Positions 26,037-35,364 of a stretch of DNA of 64,000 nt are shown here, piece by piece; positions within the stretch are counted from its first letter, which is position 1, and every line of letters begins with the position of its first letter. The DNA is taken from assembly GCA_001602415.1 (NCBI GenBank), contig CP012155.1, positions 2,288,223 to 2,352,222 on the forward strand, given 5' to 3'. A model generated the notes under the pieces. It had not been told where the DNA came from and ran no database searches. It saw only the letters and a program-made list of their open reading frames with translations. Position numbers and translations under genes: made by a program. Source of the DNA: Bacteroidetes bacterium UKL13-3. GTDB taxonomy: Bacteria; Bacteroidota; Bacteroidia; UKL13-3.

Positions 26037-29000
26037 TTAAAAAGCACGGTTAATACCCACTATCCACCTGTACTTAACATATTCATTATCTACAAATGGT
26101 GTGTTATTTAGGAATAGCGGCATATCAAAACGTAGGGTGAGGGGTTTAATATCATCACGACTTCCCCAACGTTTTACTGTTAGAGCAAAACCTGCACCGG
26201 CACTCACCGTCAATGGAGTTGTTACTTTTGAGTATGATGCAGGAAATACTGTTTCGGTTATCATGGGATTGTTGCTTTGAAGGATTCCGGCATCACCGAA
26301 AAGATAACTATCTAAATGAAAATATTTTAACATCCCTTTGGGAGGAATATTGATGAATTTATCATAATCCAACTCAACATTTACGGCTGCTCCCGAATTT
26401 CCTTTGTATAAAAAGTACTGATTGCCATTAGCCGTAACAGGAGCCAAATAACCGGCATATCCTCTGATGTTTAACCCTCCACCTTGTTGGAAATTATTTA
26501 CATTAGCTCCGTATGTAAACATGTTTTGCGGTATGATACCCGCTGAACGTGTAAATTTATTTTCGGCCATTTCTTCAGGATTAGCACCTGCTAAAAACAG
26601 TTGTGATTCAGGTGCAGCATTCGAACCCGTCATGTATTGAGCAAACAACCTTGTTCGTAATTCAAATGATGTAAGCTCCTTTTGATTGACAATATTTACG
26701 TACAAACTCGCATAATCAAAATCACTGTACAACGCAGAAGTTCGCATACCTAGGAGTATTTTACCCGAACCCATTCCAACATTGTATCGATGTTCAAACT
26801 CTAGATTTAGCGTATTGTTCCATTGATTATTTGAGGTTATGTTTGGATAAAAGGACGTTGATTGGATAGTAATTGGATAATATGCTGGCAAATAATATGA
26901 CTGCACCCTGCGCATACTTTTAGCAAAAATTCTGTATGCCGAATTACCATGTGTTTTTTCCAAACCAATTTTATGCATCACCAAACCATCTAACACTCGT
27001 GATTGGAATGATAAATCAGTGAACTTTGCAACTCGGTTTAAATATGAAAAATTATAATGAACTGGATACCTTGCACTTCCTTGATTGTATATGCTATCAA
27101 CAAAGTTTGTTCCGGCTCCAGTATTGAACCAAGTGGTTAAACTAAATACATGTTTTTGGTTGAGATAATTTCCATCAAAATGTACTCCAGCTTTTATACC
27201 ATCGTATTGATTATACCAAATATCTGGTCGCCATTTTAGCAAGTAATGCTTACGATCAATAGGGTCACGTTTTAAATCATCTAACGAAAAATATATTGGA
27301 CATTTAGAACTATTGTTTAACTGATTGATATCTGCTAAGCGATAGGTAGGATCAATTTGTACATGCTTAACTTTTACTTTAGCTGGAAGTAAAACGGTTG
27401 CTTCATAATCTTCATTAAGAATACCCCACCCTTTCCATACAGGTAATACCTTTGTTTGGGCATTATGCGATTTTACAAAATATGTATTGGGAATAATATA
27501 TTTAAATTGTTGCGAGTCGGATGTATAAATGGTAAAATCAATTGGCATTTGCATACCTCCTTTGCGCTTAAATTCAATTTCATAAACAGCAGAGTCTTTG
27601 GTTTCGTTTAATCCTTCTTTTTCTACTTCGGTAATTGCATAATCAATGCTTTTGGTTGTTTCAATCCATTGATCAAAGAACCAATTCAAATCAGTATGGG
27701 TATAGTGAATAATTGAATTTCGAAAATCCTCGTAGTAAGGATGAGCTATTTTCCATTGATTAAAATAATGTTGTATGGCCTTTTGAAAAAGACTATCGCC
27801 CAACACATATTGCAAATTATAAAGCATGGTAGCTGTTTTGTAGTAAACATGCCCGTAGCCTCCACCATGATTTAACGCTCCACCAAAATCATCACTGTGT
27901 GTATTTAATGTTGCATCATTTTGGTTGATGGCATCGCGCAAATATCCCCAGTAAACTGTTTGATCCATTCTACTCATTGGGTTTGGGTTTTTCTTAGTTG
28001 GTTTCACTTCACCAAAAATCCTTGTCATGCTCCAATTGGTTAAAAACTGAGTAAATCCTTCATCCAAACTGGCACGGTATGTTTCATTATTACCTACCAT
28101 TCCAAAAAACCAGTTGTGACCAACTTCGTGCGCAAATAATCCATAGTAGCCTGGGCTTAATCCACCATCAAGTGTAAGCATTGGATATTCCATACCATCA
28201 CGGGCATCGGCAACAATCATTTTGGGATAAGCATAATACCCAATATCGTTTGAGTATACGTCAATCACCTTAGCCGTAAAACTTGCAGCATCTTGCCAAC
28301 GTGCGGAGTGGGGTTCTTGTGAAAGGGAAACGCACGAAACTTTATCCCCATTTTTTAATGTAAGAACTTCTTCACCAATTCTAAAAGTAGGATCAGCTAC
28401 CCATGCAAAATCGTGTGTATTGATGGATTTAAATTTCCAAGTTTTGGTGGTTCCATCCGGAGTAATTATTTTAGATGGTTCGGATTCGAGTGGTTTATCT
28501 TTAAAATTAGATACATCCAATTTTTTACGTAAATCGGCAGGTAAAACTTCCTCTCTATTTTGCAACTCACCTGTGGCATCTACAATATAGTGGTTCGGAA
28601 AAGTTAGCTCAACATCATAACTACCAAAATCACCATAAAACTCTTTACCCAAATGTTGATCCGTTTCCCAACCAAACTTTCGATCATACACACATATCCG
28701 TGGATACCAATGCACACCATCATACTGTTTATTTCCCCATGCATCGGTGAAAGTCTTCATGCGCCTCCGTTGATTTCCTCCTGCATCAAAATAGGTTTTA
28801 AATTTAATACGAACCTTAACACTTTGATTGGGTAAAACAGGTTGCTGTAAATCCACACGCATAATGCTAAAATCAATCATCGGTTTAACTTCATACTTGT
28901 TAAGCATAGGCTGAATAGCGGCTCTACCACCATTCTCATCAATAAAGGCTGTAGGATAATTTACAGAGAGGACTTCAATCTTTTCAATCTCAGTTCCTTT

Positions 29001-29357
29001 GCCGGCTGTTTCATAGGGACCGAATTTTTGTTTAAAGCTATTTGCTAAATTAAGTTGCTCTAAATAACCTCCCTTAATAAATGCATTTTGATATAAATGG
29101 AAATACAAAAACGATAATGTATCAGGAGAATTGTTGTAGTAAATCAACTCTTCTTCACCATCAACAATATCTGTTTTATCATTGATGGAAGCTTTTATTT
29201 TGTAGTCAACATCTTGCTGCCAGTAACCTACAAACGGCATTTTATTTTTCCAATAATACGGATTAGACACATCGCGGTATGGTTTGTTTTGGGCATACGT
29301 ATTTTTACTAGTTAGTGCAAAAATCAAAATTAAGATTATTGTTTTCTTTATATTCAT
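26037..29357 (-). CDS. M1 family metallopeptidase fused to an outer-membrane-like beta-barrel region
   Basis: 1106 residues with signal peptide ending NTYAQ. The N-terminal two thirds is an M1 aminopeptidase-like enzyme: exopeptidase-type DGMEYPMLTLDGG, zinc motif HEVGH at 410-414 and the third ligand Glu433 in ASLDEGF, plus a downstream Tyr-rich helix (GGYGHVYYKTATMLYNL). From about residue 690 the protein changes to barrel-like strands (HYLLKWRPDIWYNQYDGIKA, LFLAGANPEEMAENKF, SAGAGFALTVKRWGSRDDI) and ends YRWIVGINRAF. This suggests that a peptidase domain is held at the cell surface or periplasmic face by its own barrel. Specificity unknown. Confidence 0.88.
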   Translation of the reverse strand: MNIKKTIILILIFALTSKNTYAQNKPYRDVSNPYYWKNKMPFVGYWQQDVDYKIKASINDKTDIVDGEEELIYYNNSPDTLSFLYFHLYQNAFIKGGYLEQLNLANSFKQKFGPYETAGKGTEIEKIEVLSVNYPTAFIDENGGRAAIQPMLNKYEVKPMIDFSIMRVDLQQPVLPNQSVKVRIKFKTYFDAGGNQRRRMKTFTDAWGNKQYDGVHWYPRICVYDRKFGWETDQHLGKEFYGDFGSYDVELTFPNHYIVDATGELQNREEVLPADLRKKLDVSNFKDKPLESEPSKIITPDGTTKTWKFKSINTHDFAWVADPTFRIGEEVLTLKNGDKVSCVSLSQEPHSARWQDAASFTAKVIDVYSNDIGYYAYPKMIVADARDGMEYPMLTLDGGLSPGYYGLFAHEVGHNWFFGMVGNNETYRASLDEGFTQFLTNWSMTRIFGEVKPTKKNPNPMSRMDQTVYWGYLRDAINQNDATLNTHSDDFGGALNHGGGYGHVYYKTATMLYNLQYVLGDSLFQKAIQHYFNQWKIAHPYYEDFRNSIIHYTHTDLNWFFDQWIETTKSIDYAITEVEKEGLNETKDSAVYEIEFKRKGGMQMPIDFTIYTSDSQQFKYIIPNTYFVKSHNAQTKVLPVWKGWGILNEDYEATVLLPAKVKVKHVQIDPTYRLADINQLNNSSKCPIYFSLDDLKRDPIDRKHYLLKWRPDIWYNQYDGIKAGVHFDGNYLNQKHVFSLTTWFNTGAGTNFVDSIYNQGSARYPVHYNFSYLNRVAKFTDLSFQSRVLDGLVMHKIGLEKTHGNSAYRIFAKSMRRVQSYYLPAYYPITIQSTSFYPNITSNNQWNNTLNLEFEHRYNVGMGSGKILLGMRTSALYSDFDYASLYVNIVNQKELTSFELRTRLFAQYMTGSNAAPESQLFLAGANPEEMAENKFTRSAGIIPQNMFTYGANVNNFQQGGGLNIRGYAGYLAPVTANGNQYFLYKGNSGAAVNVELDYDKFINIPPKGMLKYFHLDSYLFGDAGILQSNNPMITETVFPASYSKVTTPLTVSAGAGFALTVKRWGSRDDIKPLTLRFDMPLFLNNTPFVDNEYVKYRWIVGINRAF

Positions 29358-29366
29358 TTAGTGTTT

Positions 29367-30134
29367 CTATTTATTTCTTATAGTGAATAAATACTGTCTT
29401 ATTTCCTTATTAATTTCTGAGTTAATTCCTTTTAAATTCAGAGGAGGAGAAAAGTAATCTAAGAGTTTTTGCTCCACCGCATCATACTGTTCATTTACAA
29501 AATAAAACATAACAAGATTCTTATGCATCCAATTTGTTATTCTTTCTTCATCTCTGATTTCAAACTTAGTCTTATTGTTAACTCCTAAGTCTCTTTTAAT
29601 TTTCTTTAATCCCATCAAAACACCTATACTTTTCCTTAATGTTGAACTACCAGAATTATTTCCTTTGAAATGTTGTTTATAATCTCGTTTGTATAGACTT
29701 TTTGAAGCCTTACCGACATAAATTACATTATACTTTTTTATTTGCTTGTAAACTGGATTAAAGCCCTTTATTGCCAATTTTGAATTTGGTTTGAGTGCGA
29801 TAATATAATTACCAGGAGAGTCAGGAATAGTTATGCTGTGAATTGCTGGATCAAACAAATTATCCTCAAAAAACTTTAAAAGAGACTTATCTACTTTATT
29901 AATTGATTCAGGCAATATTTTCGTTGAAATCTCTTTAGATATATTGCGCCTTTTTTTCTTGTACCCATCTTCCCACTTGTATACTGCTTTTCTAATTTTC
30001 TCCTTTTTTTGCATACCCATCGTTTTATGAATTAAATTAGCATGAATAGAAAATCCAAAAAAAAACATGATTCGATCTATCAAATAAAGAAGAATGAACA
30101 AAAAAAAGAATAGAAAGAATAAAAGAGCTAACAT
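29367..30134 (-). CDS. Membrane-anchored GIY-YIG-like nuclease-fold protein
   Basis: 255 residues, Lys-rich, in notably AT-rich DNA. Residues 1-28 form one strongly hydrophobic helix (LALLFFLFFFLFILLYLI). The C-terminal half carries a GIY-YIG pattern: SPGNYIIALK (107) and NVIYVGKASKSLYKRDYKQH (from 136) with Arg150 and His155, then NNSGSSTLRKSIGVL, EERITNWMHKNL and a final Glu221 with SPPLNLKG. The canonical first Gly-Ile-Tyr reads Gly-Asn-Tyr. Members cut or bind nucleic acid, so a membrane anchor is odd. It sits 9 nt after the M1 gene start and 12 nt before the next gene stop, so it may be an insertion into an operon. Confidence 0.65.
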   Translation of the reverse strand: MLALLFFLFFFLFILLYLIDRIMFFFGFSIHANLIHKTMGMQKKEKIRKAVYKWEDGYKKKRRNISKEISTKILPESINKVDKSLLKFFEDNLFDPAIHSITIPDSPGNYIIALKPNSKLAIKGFNPVYKQIKKYNVIYVGKASKSLYKRDYKQHFKGNNSGSSTLRKSIGVLMGLKKIKRDLGVNNKTKFEIRDEERITNWMHKNLVMFYFVNEQYDAVEQKLLDYFSPPLNLKGINSEINKEIRQYLFTIRNK

Positions 30135-30146
30135 AAATTATCTACA

Positions 30147-30677
30147 TTAATCTTTACTTTTTTCTCCCACAAACTGATCGTGTGGAAATTTAAACAATAC
30201 GTTAAAGGAAGTAAGCGATCCATAAATTTTGGTGATGTATTGCTGCATGTTTACTTTATCCTCATCGGATAGTTTGTCGTGGGCATTAATGCGTTGCTCC
30301 ATCACACGAAGCCTATCACGCAGCATCACAATTTTATGAAAAAAGGTATCAATAGGCATTTCTTTGTTTGACATGTTGGGATCACCCGGCTGCAAAATCA
30401 TTTTACCACCTGTCCATTTGGCTCCCAAACTCACATGCTCTGGCATTTCGGTCCAGCGTTGTAAAATACCAATTAATGTGCGCTCCAGTTCGGCATTGCT
30501 AATCATATCCTCCTGTGGTTCAACGGCTTCAATAATTTCCAACACATTGTGCTCACGCGAAATATCTTTTCTGCCTTCATGAATAAACGTAACGCTATAA
30601 TAATTGCTTTTCACATTCACCACCACTCCATCACCATAAGTTGCGTGTTTTACACGCGATCCAATTCCTAATTCCAT
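30147..30677 (-). CDS. Uncharacterised protein with Tudor-like N-terminus
   Basis: 176 residues, cytoplasmic. The first 35 residues (MELGIGSRVKHATYGDGVVV, then YSVTFIHEGRKDI) look like the small SH3/Tudor-type barrel at the C-terminus of UvrD/PcrA and in CarD-like proteins, which bind RNA polymerase or nucleic acid. The rest is helical with conserved-looking GAKWTGGKMILQPGDP and a coiled helix of Arg/Met. No specific family is known to me. It is divergent from the Nif3 gene, with 84 nt between starts. Confidence 0.6.
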   Translation of the reverse strand: MELGIGSRVKHATYGDGVVVNVKSNYYSVTFIHEGRKDISREHNVLEIIEAVEPQEDMISNAELERTLIGILQRWTEMPEHVSLGAKWTGGKMILQPGDPNMSNKEMPIDTFFHKIVMLRDRLRVMEQRINAHDKLSDEDKVNMQQYITKIYGSLTSFNVLFKFPHDQFVGEKSKD

Positions 30678-30761
30678 TATTGGGTTTATTTTTAAACCTG
30701 CAAGATGGTAATTCTATGTGTTTCCACAAATCTTTTCATTATAATTGACGATATAAAAAGT

Positions 30762-31871
30762 ATGACTACTATAACAGTTAAAGATATTACGCAGCACCTC
30801 GAATCATTAGCTCCGCTTAGCCTCCAGGAAAGTTATGACAATGCTGGATTGCTCACCGGCAACAACACACAACAAGTAACTAAAATTCTTGTTTCGTTGG
30901 ATGCCACAGAAGCTGTAATTGATGAGGCTATCGCAAAAAAATGTGAACTGGTTATTGCTCACCACCCCATTATTTTCGGTGGAATAAAAAAACTGAACGG
31001 CAAAAATTACGTGGAGCGAACCATCATTAAAGCTATTAAAAATGATATTGCCATTTATGCCATCCATACTAATTTAGATAACGTACACACTGGGGTAAAC
31101 CGAAAAATTGGCGAAAAATTAGGCTTACAGAACATGCAAATCCTTTCTCCCATGAAAGGGAACCTCAAAAAACTATCCGTATTTGTGCCAAACGTTCATG
31201 TTGCGGCCGTGCAAAACGCTTTATTTGCAATTGGTTGCGGCCATTTAGGTAATTATGCTGAATGCAGTTTTCTATCTGAAGGAACCGGCACTTACAAAGG
31301 CAATGCTTCGGCAAATCCCTATGCAGGCGAAAAAGGGAAACGTCATATCGAGCCCGAAACAAAACTGGAAACTGTTTTCCAAGCTCATATGCAGCAGCAA
31401 GTAATCAAAGCGCTAATAAAAAACCATCCCTACGAAGAAGTTGCTTACGACATTTATTCACTTGAGAACCAGAATTCTCAAACTGGAGCAGGAATGATAG
31501 GAAACTTGCCTCGCCCATTGGCTAAAAAAGATTTTTTGAACCACATAAAAACCAGTATGGAGGCAAACACCATCAGATATACCGAAACTTCTGAAAATGA
31601 AATACATAAAGTAGCTATTTGTGGTGGAGCCGGAAGTTTCCTTATTAAACACGCAATAGCCTCAGGAGCAGATGCCTTTGTAACGGCAGATGTTAAATAT
31701 CATGAATTTTTTGATGCCGAAAACCGCTTGATGATTGCGGATATTGGTCATTATGAGAGTGAAATTTTCACCAAAGAGCTATTAAAGGATGTAATTCTTG
31801 AAAAATTTCCTACATTTGCGGTCCTTTTATCGGAAACTATAACGAATCCAATTAATTATTATCATTCATAA
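30762..31871 (+). CDS. Nif3-like dinuclear metal-centre protein
   Basis: 369 residues from ATG 30762 (MTTITVKDITQHLE). The earlier ATG 30705 would prepend a hydrophobic stretch that the family lacks. N-terminal half: LSLQESYDNAGLLTGN, ELVIAHHPIIFGGIKK with the paired His metal ligands, and YAIHTNLDN. A PII/CutA-like insertion fills the middle (LKKLSVFVPNVHVAAVQNAL, HPYEEVAYDIY). C-terminal: GGAGSFLIKHAIASGADAFV, DVKYHEFFDAE, DIGHYESE. Hexameric toroid proteins of unclear function, often called GTP cyclohydrolase I type 2. It is followed two bases later by its usual zinc-ribbon partner. Confidence 0.92.
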   Translation: MTTITVKDITQHLESLAPLSLQESYDNAGLLTGNNTQQVTKILVSLDATEAVIDEAIAKKCELVIAHHPIIFGGIKKLNGKNYVERTIIKAIKNDIAIYAIHTNLDNVHTGVNRKIGEKLGLQNMQILSPMKGNLKKLSVFVPNVHVAAVQNALFAIGCGHLGNYAECSFLSEGTGTYKGNASANPYAGEKGKRHIEPETKLETVFQAHMQQQVIKALIKNHPYEEVAYDIYSLENQNSQTGAGMIGNLPRPLAKKDFLNHIKTSMEANTIRYTETSENEIHKVAICGGAGSFLIKHAIASGADAFVTADVKYHEFFDAENRLMIADIGHYESEIFTKELLKDVILEKFPTFAVLLSETITNPINYYHS

Positions 31872-31873
31872 AT

Positions 31874-32626
31874 ATGGCAGTAGCAACTGAAATCAGTGTT
31901 GAACAAAAACTAAAAGCTCTTTATAAGCTTCAAGTTATCGACTCAAAAATCGACAAATTAAGATCAGTACGTGGCGAACTTCCAATGGAGGTAGCAGATC
32001 TTGAAGACGAAATTGTCGGATTAAACACCCGTATGGATAATATCAACAACGATATTAAACAGTCTGAAGAAAATATATCTGTAAACAAAACCAAAATTGT
32101 TGACGCCAAAGCGCTTATCAAAAAATACGAAAAGCAATTGGATAATGTAAAAAACAACCGTGAGTTTGATGCTTTAAATAAAGAAATTGAAATTCAAGGT
32201 TTGGAGGTTTTAGCCGCTGAGAAACGTATCAAAAACAACCAATTTGATATTGAAGCTAAAAAATTGAATTTAGAATCAATTGCTACCGAACTTGAAGGTA
32301 GAAACCAAGATTTAAAAAACAAAAAAGGTGAACTCGACATGATTGTTGAAGAAACCGAAAAAGAAGAAAAGCATTTATTGGAAAGCCGCAGTGAAGCTGC
32401 TACCGTTATTGAAGATCGTTTGCTTATTTCCTACAACAAAATTAGAGGAAGTGTAAAAAACGGAATTGGCGTAGCAATGATTGTGCGCGATAGCTGTGGT
32501 GGATGTTTTGCTAAAATCCCACCTCAACGTCAATCAGATATTAAACAACGTAAGAAAATTTTAGTATGTGAACACTGTGGCCGTGTATTGGTTGACAATA
32601 CGCTTGCCGAAGAAGTAGCTATCTAA
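31874..32626 (+). CDS. Coiled-coil zinc-ribbon protein (C4-type, HP0958-like)
   Basis: 250 residues. Residues 10-190 form a long heptad-rich coiled coil (VEQKLKALYKLQVIDSKIDK and the following repeats). The C-terminus is a four-Cys zinc ribbon with DSCGGCF (Cys208, Cys211) and CEHCGRVLVDN (Cys232, Cys235). This fold matches the HP0958/zf-RING_7 group, which binds RNA or helps assembly in other bacteria. It is coupled to the Nif3 gene, an arrangement seen widely, which suggests a shared but unproven task. A TPR gene follows 16 nt later. Confidence 0.88.
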   Translation: MAVATEISVEQKLKALYKLQVIDSKIDKLRSVRGELPMEVADLEDEIVGLNTRMDNINNDIKQSEENISVNKTKIVDAKALIKKYEKQLDNVKNNREFDALNKEIEIQGLEVLAAEKRIKNNQFDIEAKKLNLESIATELEGRNQDLKNKKGELDMIVEETEKEEKHLLESRSEAATVIEDRLLISYNKIRGSVKNGIGVAMIVRDSCGGCFAKIPPQRQSDIKQRKKILVCEHCGRVLVDNTLAEEVAI

Positions 32627-32642
32627 GCTTACCTTACTTTAT

Positions 32643-34142
32643 ATGAATTTTACAAAAGGAGTTGGAATCGTATGTGCGTTTCAACTCCTTTTTTTATGCA
32701 CTACCGCTGCTCAACAAATTACTTTTGAGCATAGCAGCCAAGAGGTATTGGCAGTCATGGAGCATATAAGCAGTTTGAGGCTAGTAAAAGCAAAACAACT
32801 TTTAGCCGAAGAAACAGCCAAACACCCAAACAATGTTGCTTGTGATTATTTAAACGATTGTATCGACTACTACAACCTTGTTACCGATCCTGATCCTGCC
32901 CTTTTCAGCGTTCTTGAAAAAAACAAATCACAGCGCATTAACCGTATACAAAAACTTGCAGCAACTTCCCCCTATAAATTGTATGCCGAAGCTGAAATTC
33001 ATTTACACTGGAGCATTTTAAAACTCTATAAACACGATTATGTGAGTGGGGCTGTTGAACTCAGGGAAGCCTATCAACTTTTGGAGAAAAATAACAAGTT
33101 GTTTCCCTCGTTTTTACCAACAAAAAAAAGCTTAGGGTTTATTAAAGCTTTGCTTGGAACACTACCCGATAACTATGCTTGGATATTAAATATTGTTGGT
33201 CTTAAAGGTGATTACAATGAAGGCATTAAACTCATTCAACAATTTCTCATTCAAAAAAAAATACCTGATGAGCAATTATTGGATAAGCAGCAAGCTGATT
33301 TTTACTTTACCTTGTTAAACTTTTACTTTGGTAGCAAACAAACAGCATGGGAGTATTGCGAACCTATTACCCAAGATTATACAAGCAATTTACTCAGCTG
33401 CTACCTGCGTACGTTCATTGCTGCGCGAACAGCTCATTCAGATGAAGCAATTGCTTGTTTAAACAAACGGCCTAGAAGCAGTGAATACGCATCATTTGAC
33501 GAATTAGACTATTTAATAGGCTACACAAAACTCAACCGTTTGGATAATGATGGTGATATTTTCCTGAAAAAAATTGTAACGTTTGGACACAATAACAGTT
33601 TAAAAAAAGATGCCTACAGGCGTTTAGCATGGCATCATTTAATAGCAAACGATACTGCAAAATATCAGATTTACAAAAGTCTATCGTATAAGCAAAATGC
33701 TGCCAAGGATGATGAAGATAAAATAGTAGACAAGGATTTACAAAAAGGGATTTACCCACATATTGGCATTTTAAAAGCACGGCTACTTTTTGATGGAGGA
33801 TATTATGAGCAAGCTGAAAGAATGATGTCTGAAATCAACACTTCCCGTTTTAAGGGTAACCACCATGCTGCCGAGTATTATTACCGTTTTGGTCGTATTA
33901 TGCAGGAACAGAAAAAATATAGCAAAGCCATTGAGTACTTTACCCAATCTATACGTATAGCAGAACCTTTGCAATATTATATGGCTCCCTACAGTGCCCT
34001 TCAAATTGGATACATCAACCTTAAGTTAGGATACGTGCAAACAGCTAAATACTATTTTGAAAAAGCCATGACCTACAAAAACTATGATGCCAAGAATTAC
34101 ATACACCAAAAAGCCAACCATGCTTTGCGTGAAATAAAATAA
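32643..34142 (+). CDS. Exported tetratricopeptide-repeat protein
   Basis: 499 residues with a signal peptide ending CTTAAQ. The body is all-helical. Clear TPR units sit at the C-terminus (GGYYEQAERMMSEI, YYYRFGRIMQEQKKYSKAIE, SALQIGYINLKLGYVQTAKY) and degenerate ones in the middle. The organisation, with helical LREAYQLLEKNNKLFPSFLP and KKSLGFIKALLGTLPDNYAW, loosely resembles the DUF3808/TTC39 group, but this is a guess. Probably a periplasmic scaffold. It belongs to the Nif3 operon by spacing. Confidence 0.75.
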   Translation: MNFTKGVGIVCAFQLLFLCTTAAQQITFEHSSQEVLAVMEHISSLRLVKAKQLLAEETAKHPNNVACDYLNDCIDYYNLVTDPDPALFSVLEKNKSQRINRIQKLAATSPYKLYAEAEIHLHWSILKLYKHDYVSGAVELREAYQLLEKNNKLFPSFLPTKKSLGFIKALLGTLPDNYAWILNIVGLKGDYNEGIKLIQQFLIQKKIPDEQLLDKQQADFYFTLLNFYFGSKQTAWEYCEPITQDYTSNLLSCYLRTFIAARTAHSDEAIACLNKRPRSSEYASFDELDYLIGYTKLNRLDNDGDIFLKKIVTFGHNNSLKKDAYRRLAWHHLIANDTAKYQIYKSLSYKQNAAKDDEDKIVDKDLQKGIYPHIGILKARLLFDGGYYEQAERMMSEINTSRFKGNHHAAEYYYRFGRIMQEQKKYSKAIEYFTQSIRIAEPLQYYMAPYSALQIGYINLKLGYVQTAKYYFEKAMTYKNYDAKNYIHQKANHALREIK

Positions 34143-34214
34143 CGGCAGCTTTGATTAATATCATATTTTTACGATAACATAAAATACAACTTTGAACTAA
34201 CAAATACATAAGCA

Positions 34215-34985
34215 ATGATAGACTTTGAATATATTGAAGCAAACAAAGAAACGTTCCGAAATTCATTCTTAACTGCCAAACCTTTTTGTTTGCTGGCAAT
34301 TGATAATTTTTGCATTAAAGAAAAAGCGGAAGAATTATACAGCAGCATTCCAGAAATTGAAACGCAAAGTGCCGATTATGTGTTTGCCAAAAACAAGTTT
34401 GAAAAATCAAAGTTCTGGACCATGGGAGGCATCTTCCAAGAGTTGTATAATGATTTGACATCAACCCGTTTTCAAGAATGGTTAAAGTATGTAACCAATG
34501 AGGATGTTTTTGTTGACAGTGACTTTTACGGAGGAGGAATCCATCAGGGAAAAGCCGGTAGCTTTTTGGATATGCATGCCGACTTTAACTATCATCCTTT
34601 AAAAGAAACATGGTTCCGTAACCTTAACCTTTTGTTGTATCTAAATAAGGATTGGAAAAAAGAATACGGAGGAGAATTACGCCTAGAGCATTCGGAAACG
34701 CATGATAAAATAGATGTAGATGTTCCTTTTAATCGTTTTGTGATTATGCACAGCCGCGGATACACATTACATGGTTACGATCCCATTCGTTTCCCAGAAG
34801 GCAAATACAGAACCTCTATTGCTGCTTACGCATTCACCCTGCATGAAAAACAAATGGAGAATAGTCGCACAACTGTATGGCATGTTGAAAAATCTAACCC
34901 GATTAAATATTTACTTTCCAAAATATGGGTACCTGCTGTAAAACTCAAAAGTAAGTTTACAAAGAGTAAAACTGCAGACCATTAA
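34215..34985 (+). CDS. 2-oxoglutarate/Fe(II)-dependent oxygenase, prolyl-4-hydroxylase type
   Basis: 256 residues. Double-stranded beta-helix oxygenase with all ligands visible: His121 and Asp123 (DMHADFNYHP), distal His186 (YTLHGYD) and the 2-oxoglutarate-binding Arg199 (KYRTSIAAYAF). YGGELRLEH is the usual core turn. Such enzymes hydroxylate proteins or small molecules; in bacteria this subtype often lies with surface-polysaccharide genes. No partner is evident here. A Lys-rich C-terminal tail (KLKSKFTKSK) follows. Confidence 0.88.
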   Translation: MIDFEYIEANKETFRNSFLTAKPFCLLAIDNFCIKEKAEELYSSIPEIETQSADYVFAKNKFEKSKFWTMGGIFQELYNDLTSTRFQEWLKYVTNEDVFVDSDFYGGGIHQGKAGSFLDMHADFNYHPLKETWFRNLNLLLYLNKDWKKEYGGELRLEHSETHDKIDVDVPFNRFVIMHSRGYTLHGYDPIRFPEGKYRTSIAAYAFTLHEKQMENSRTTVWHVEKSNPIKYLLSKIWVPAVKLKSKFTKSKTADH

Positions 34986-35120
34986 TGCAGGGATCTTTAC
35001 TTGATGGAAAACTATTGAGGTTATGGATAATATGAAAATGTGATTTTGCTTAATGATTAAGAATAAGTAATTGGTTATTAGCTGTTGTAGGAAAAAACAG
35101 AAAAAACCTATACAAAGTAT

Positions 35121-35150
35121 TTGCACCGCTAACTGATTTACATATCTTTG
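35121..35150 (+). promoter_or_regulatory. Consensus promoter of tRNA-Leu(CAA)
   Basis: TTG (35121-35123), exactly 19 nt, then TATCTTTG (35143-35150): a full match to TTG-N19-TAnnTTTG. The tRNA begins 48 nt later, with an imperfect palindrome in the leader. Confidence 0.8.
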
Positions 35151-35170
35151 CCACCCATTTGCCAGCGGAG

Positions 35171-35188
35171 TCCCGATAATTATTGGGA
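35171..35188. repeat. Palindrome related to the TCCCGATAGCTATCGGGA element
   Basis: TCCCGATAATTATTGGGA pairs with itself apart from one G-T wobble. It differs at only a few positions from the 18-bp palindrome in each unit of the array at 39.6 kb, and likewise lies between a tRNA-Leu promoter and tRNA. Confidence 0.6.
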
Positions 35189-35198
35189 TAACACTAAT

Positions 35199-35278
35199 GC
35201 CCGGATGGCGGAATTGGTAGACGCGCTAGTCTCAAACACTAGTGGGAAACCGTGCCGGTTCGACCCCGGCTCCGGGTA
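35199..35278 (+). tRNA. tRNA-Leu (anticodon CAA)
   Basis: 80 nt, a class II tRNA with a long variable arm. Acceptor GCCCGGA pairs with TCCGGGT (one G-T), discriminator A. Anticodon stem CTAGT/ACTAG with loop CTCAAAC gives CAA, and the T arm holds GGTTCGACCCC. CCA is not encoded. Confidence 0.95.
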
Positions 35279-35290
35279 CTAAAGAAAAAT

Positions 35291-35327
35291 AAAGCCTTGT
35301 AAACCTTAAAATTTACGAGGCTTTTTC
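35291..35327 (+). terminator. Terminator of tRNA-Leu(CAA)
   Basis: A 13-bp stem with one G-T pair (AAAGCCTTGTAAA with TTTACGAGGCTTT), 8-nt loop, then T-rich sequence. Confidence 0.8.
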
Positions 35328-35351
35328 TTTTAGAGGGGGCAGATTATCCGT

Positions 35352-35359
35352 TACCTTTG
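35352..35359 (+). promoter_or_regulatory. -7 box directly before the DUF3109 start (leaderless candidate)
   Basis: TACCTTTG matches TAnnTTTG and ends 5 nt before ATG 35365. At the -33 distance stands TTA within a T-run. A start at the A of the ATG, about 7 nt past the box, would give an mRNA without a leader. Confidence 0.5.
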
Positions 35360-35364
35360 CCCAC

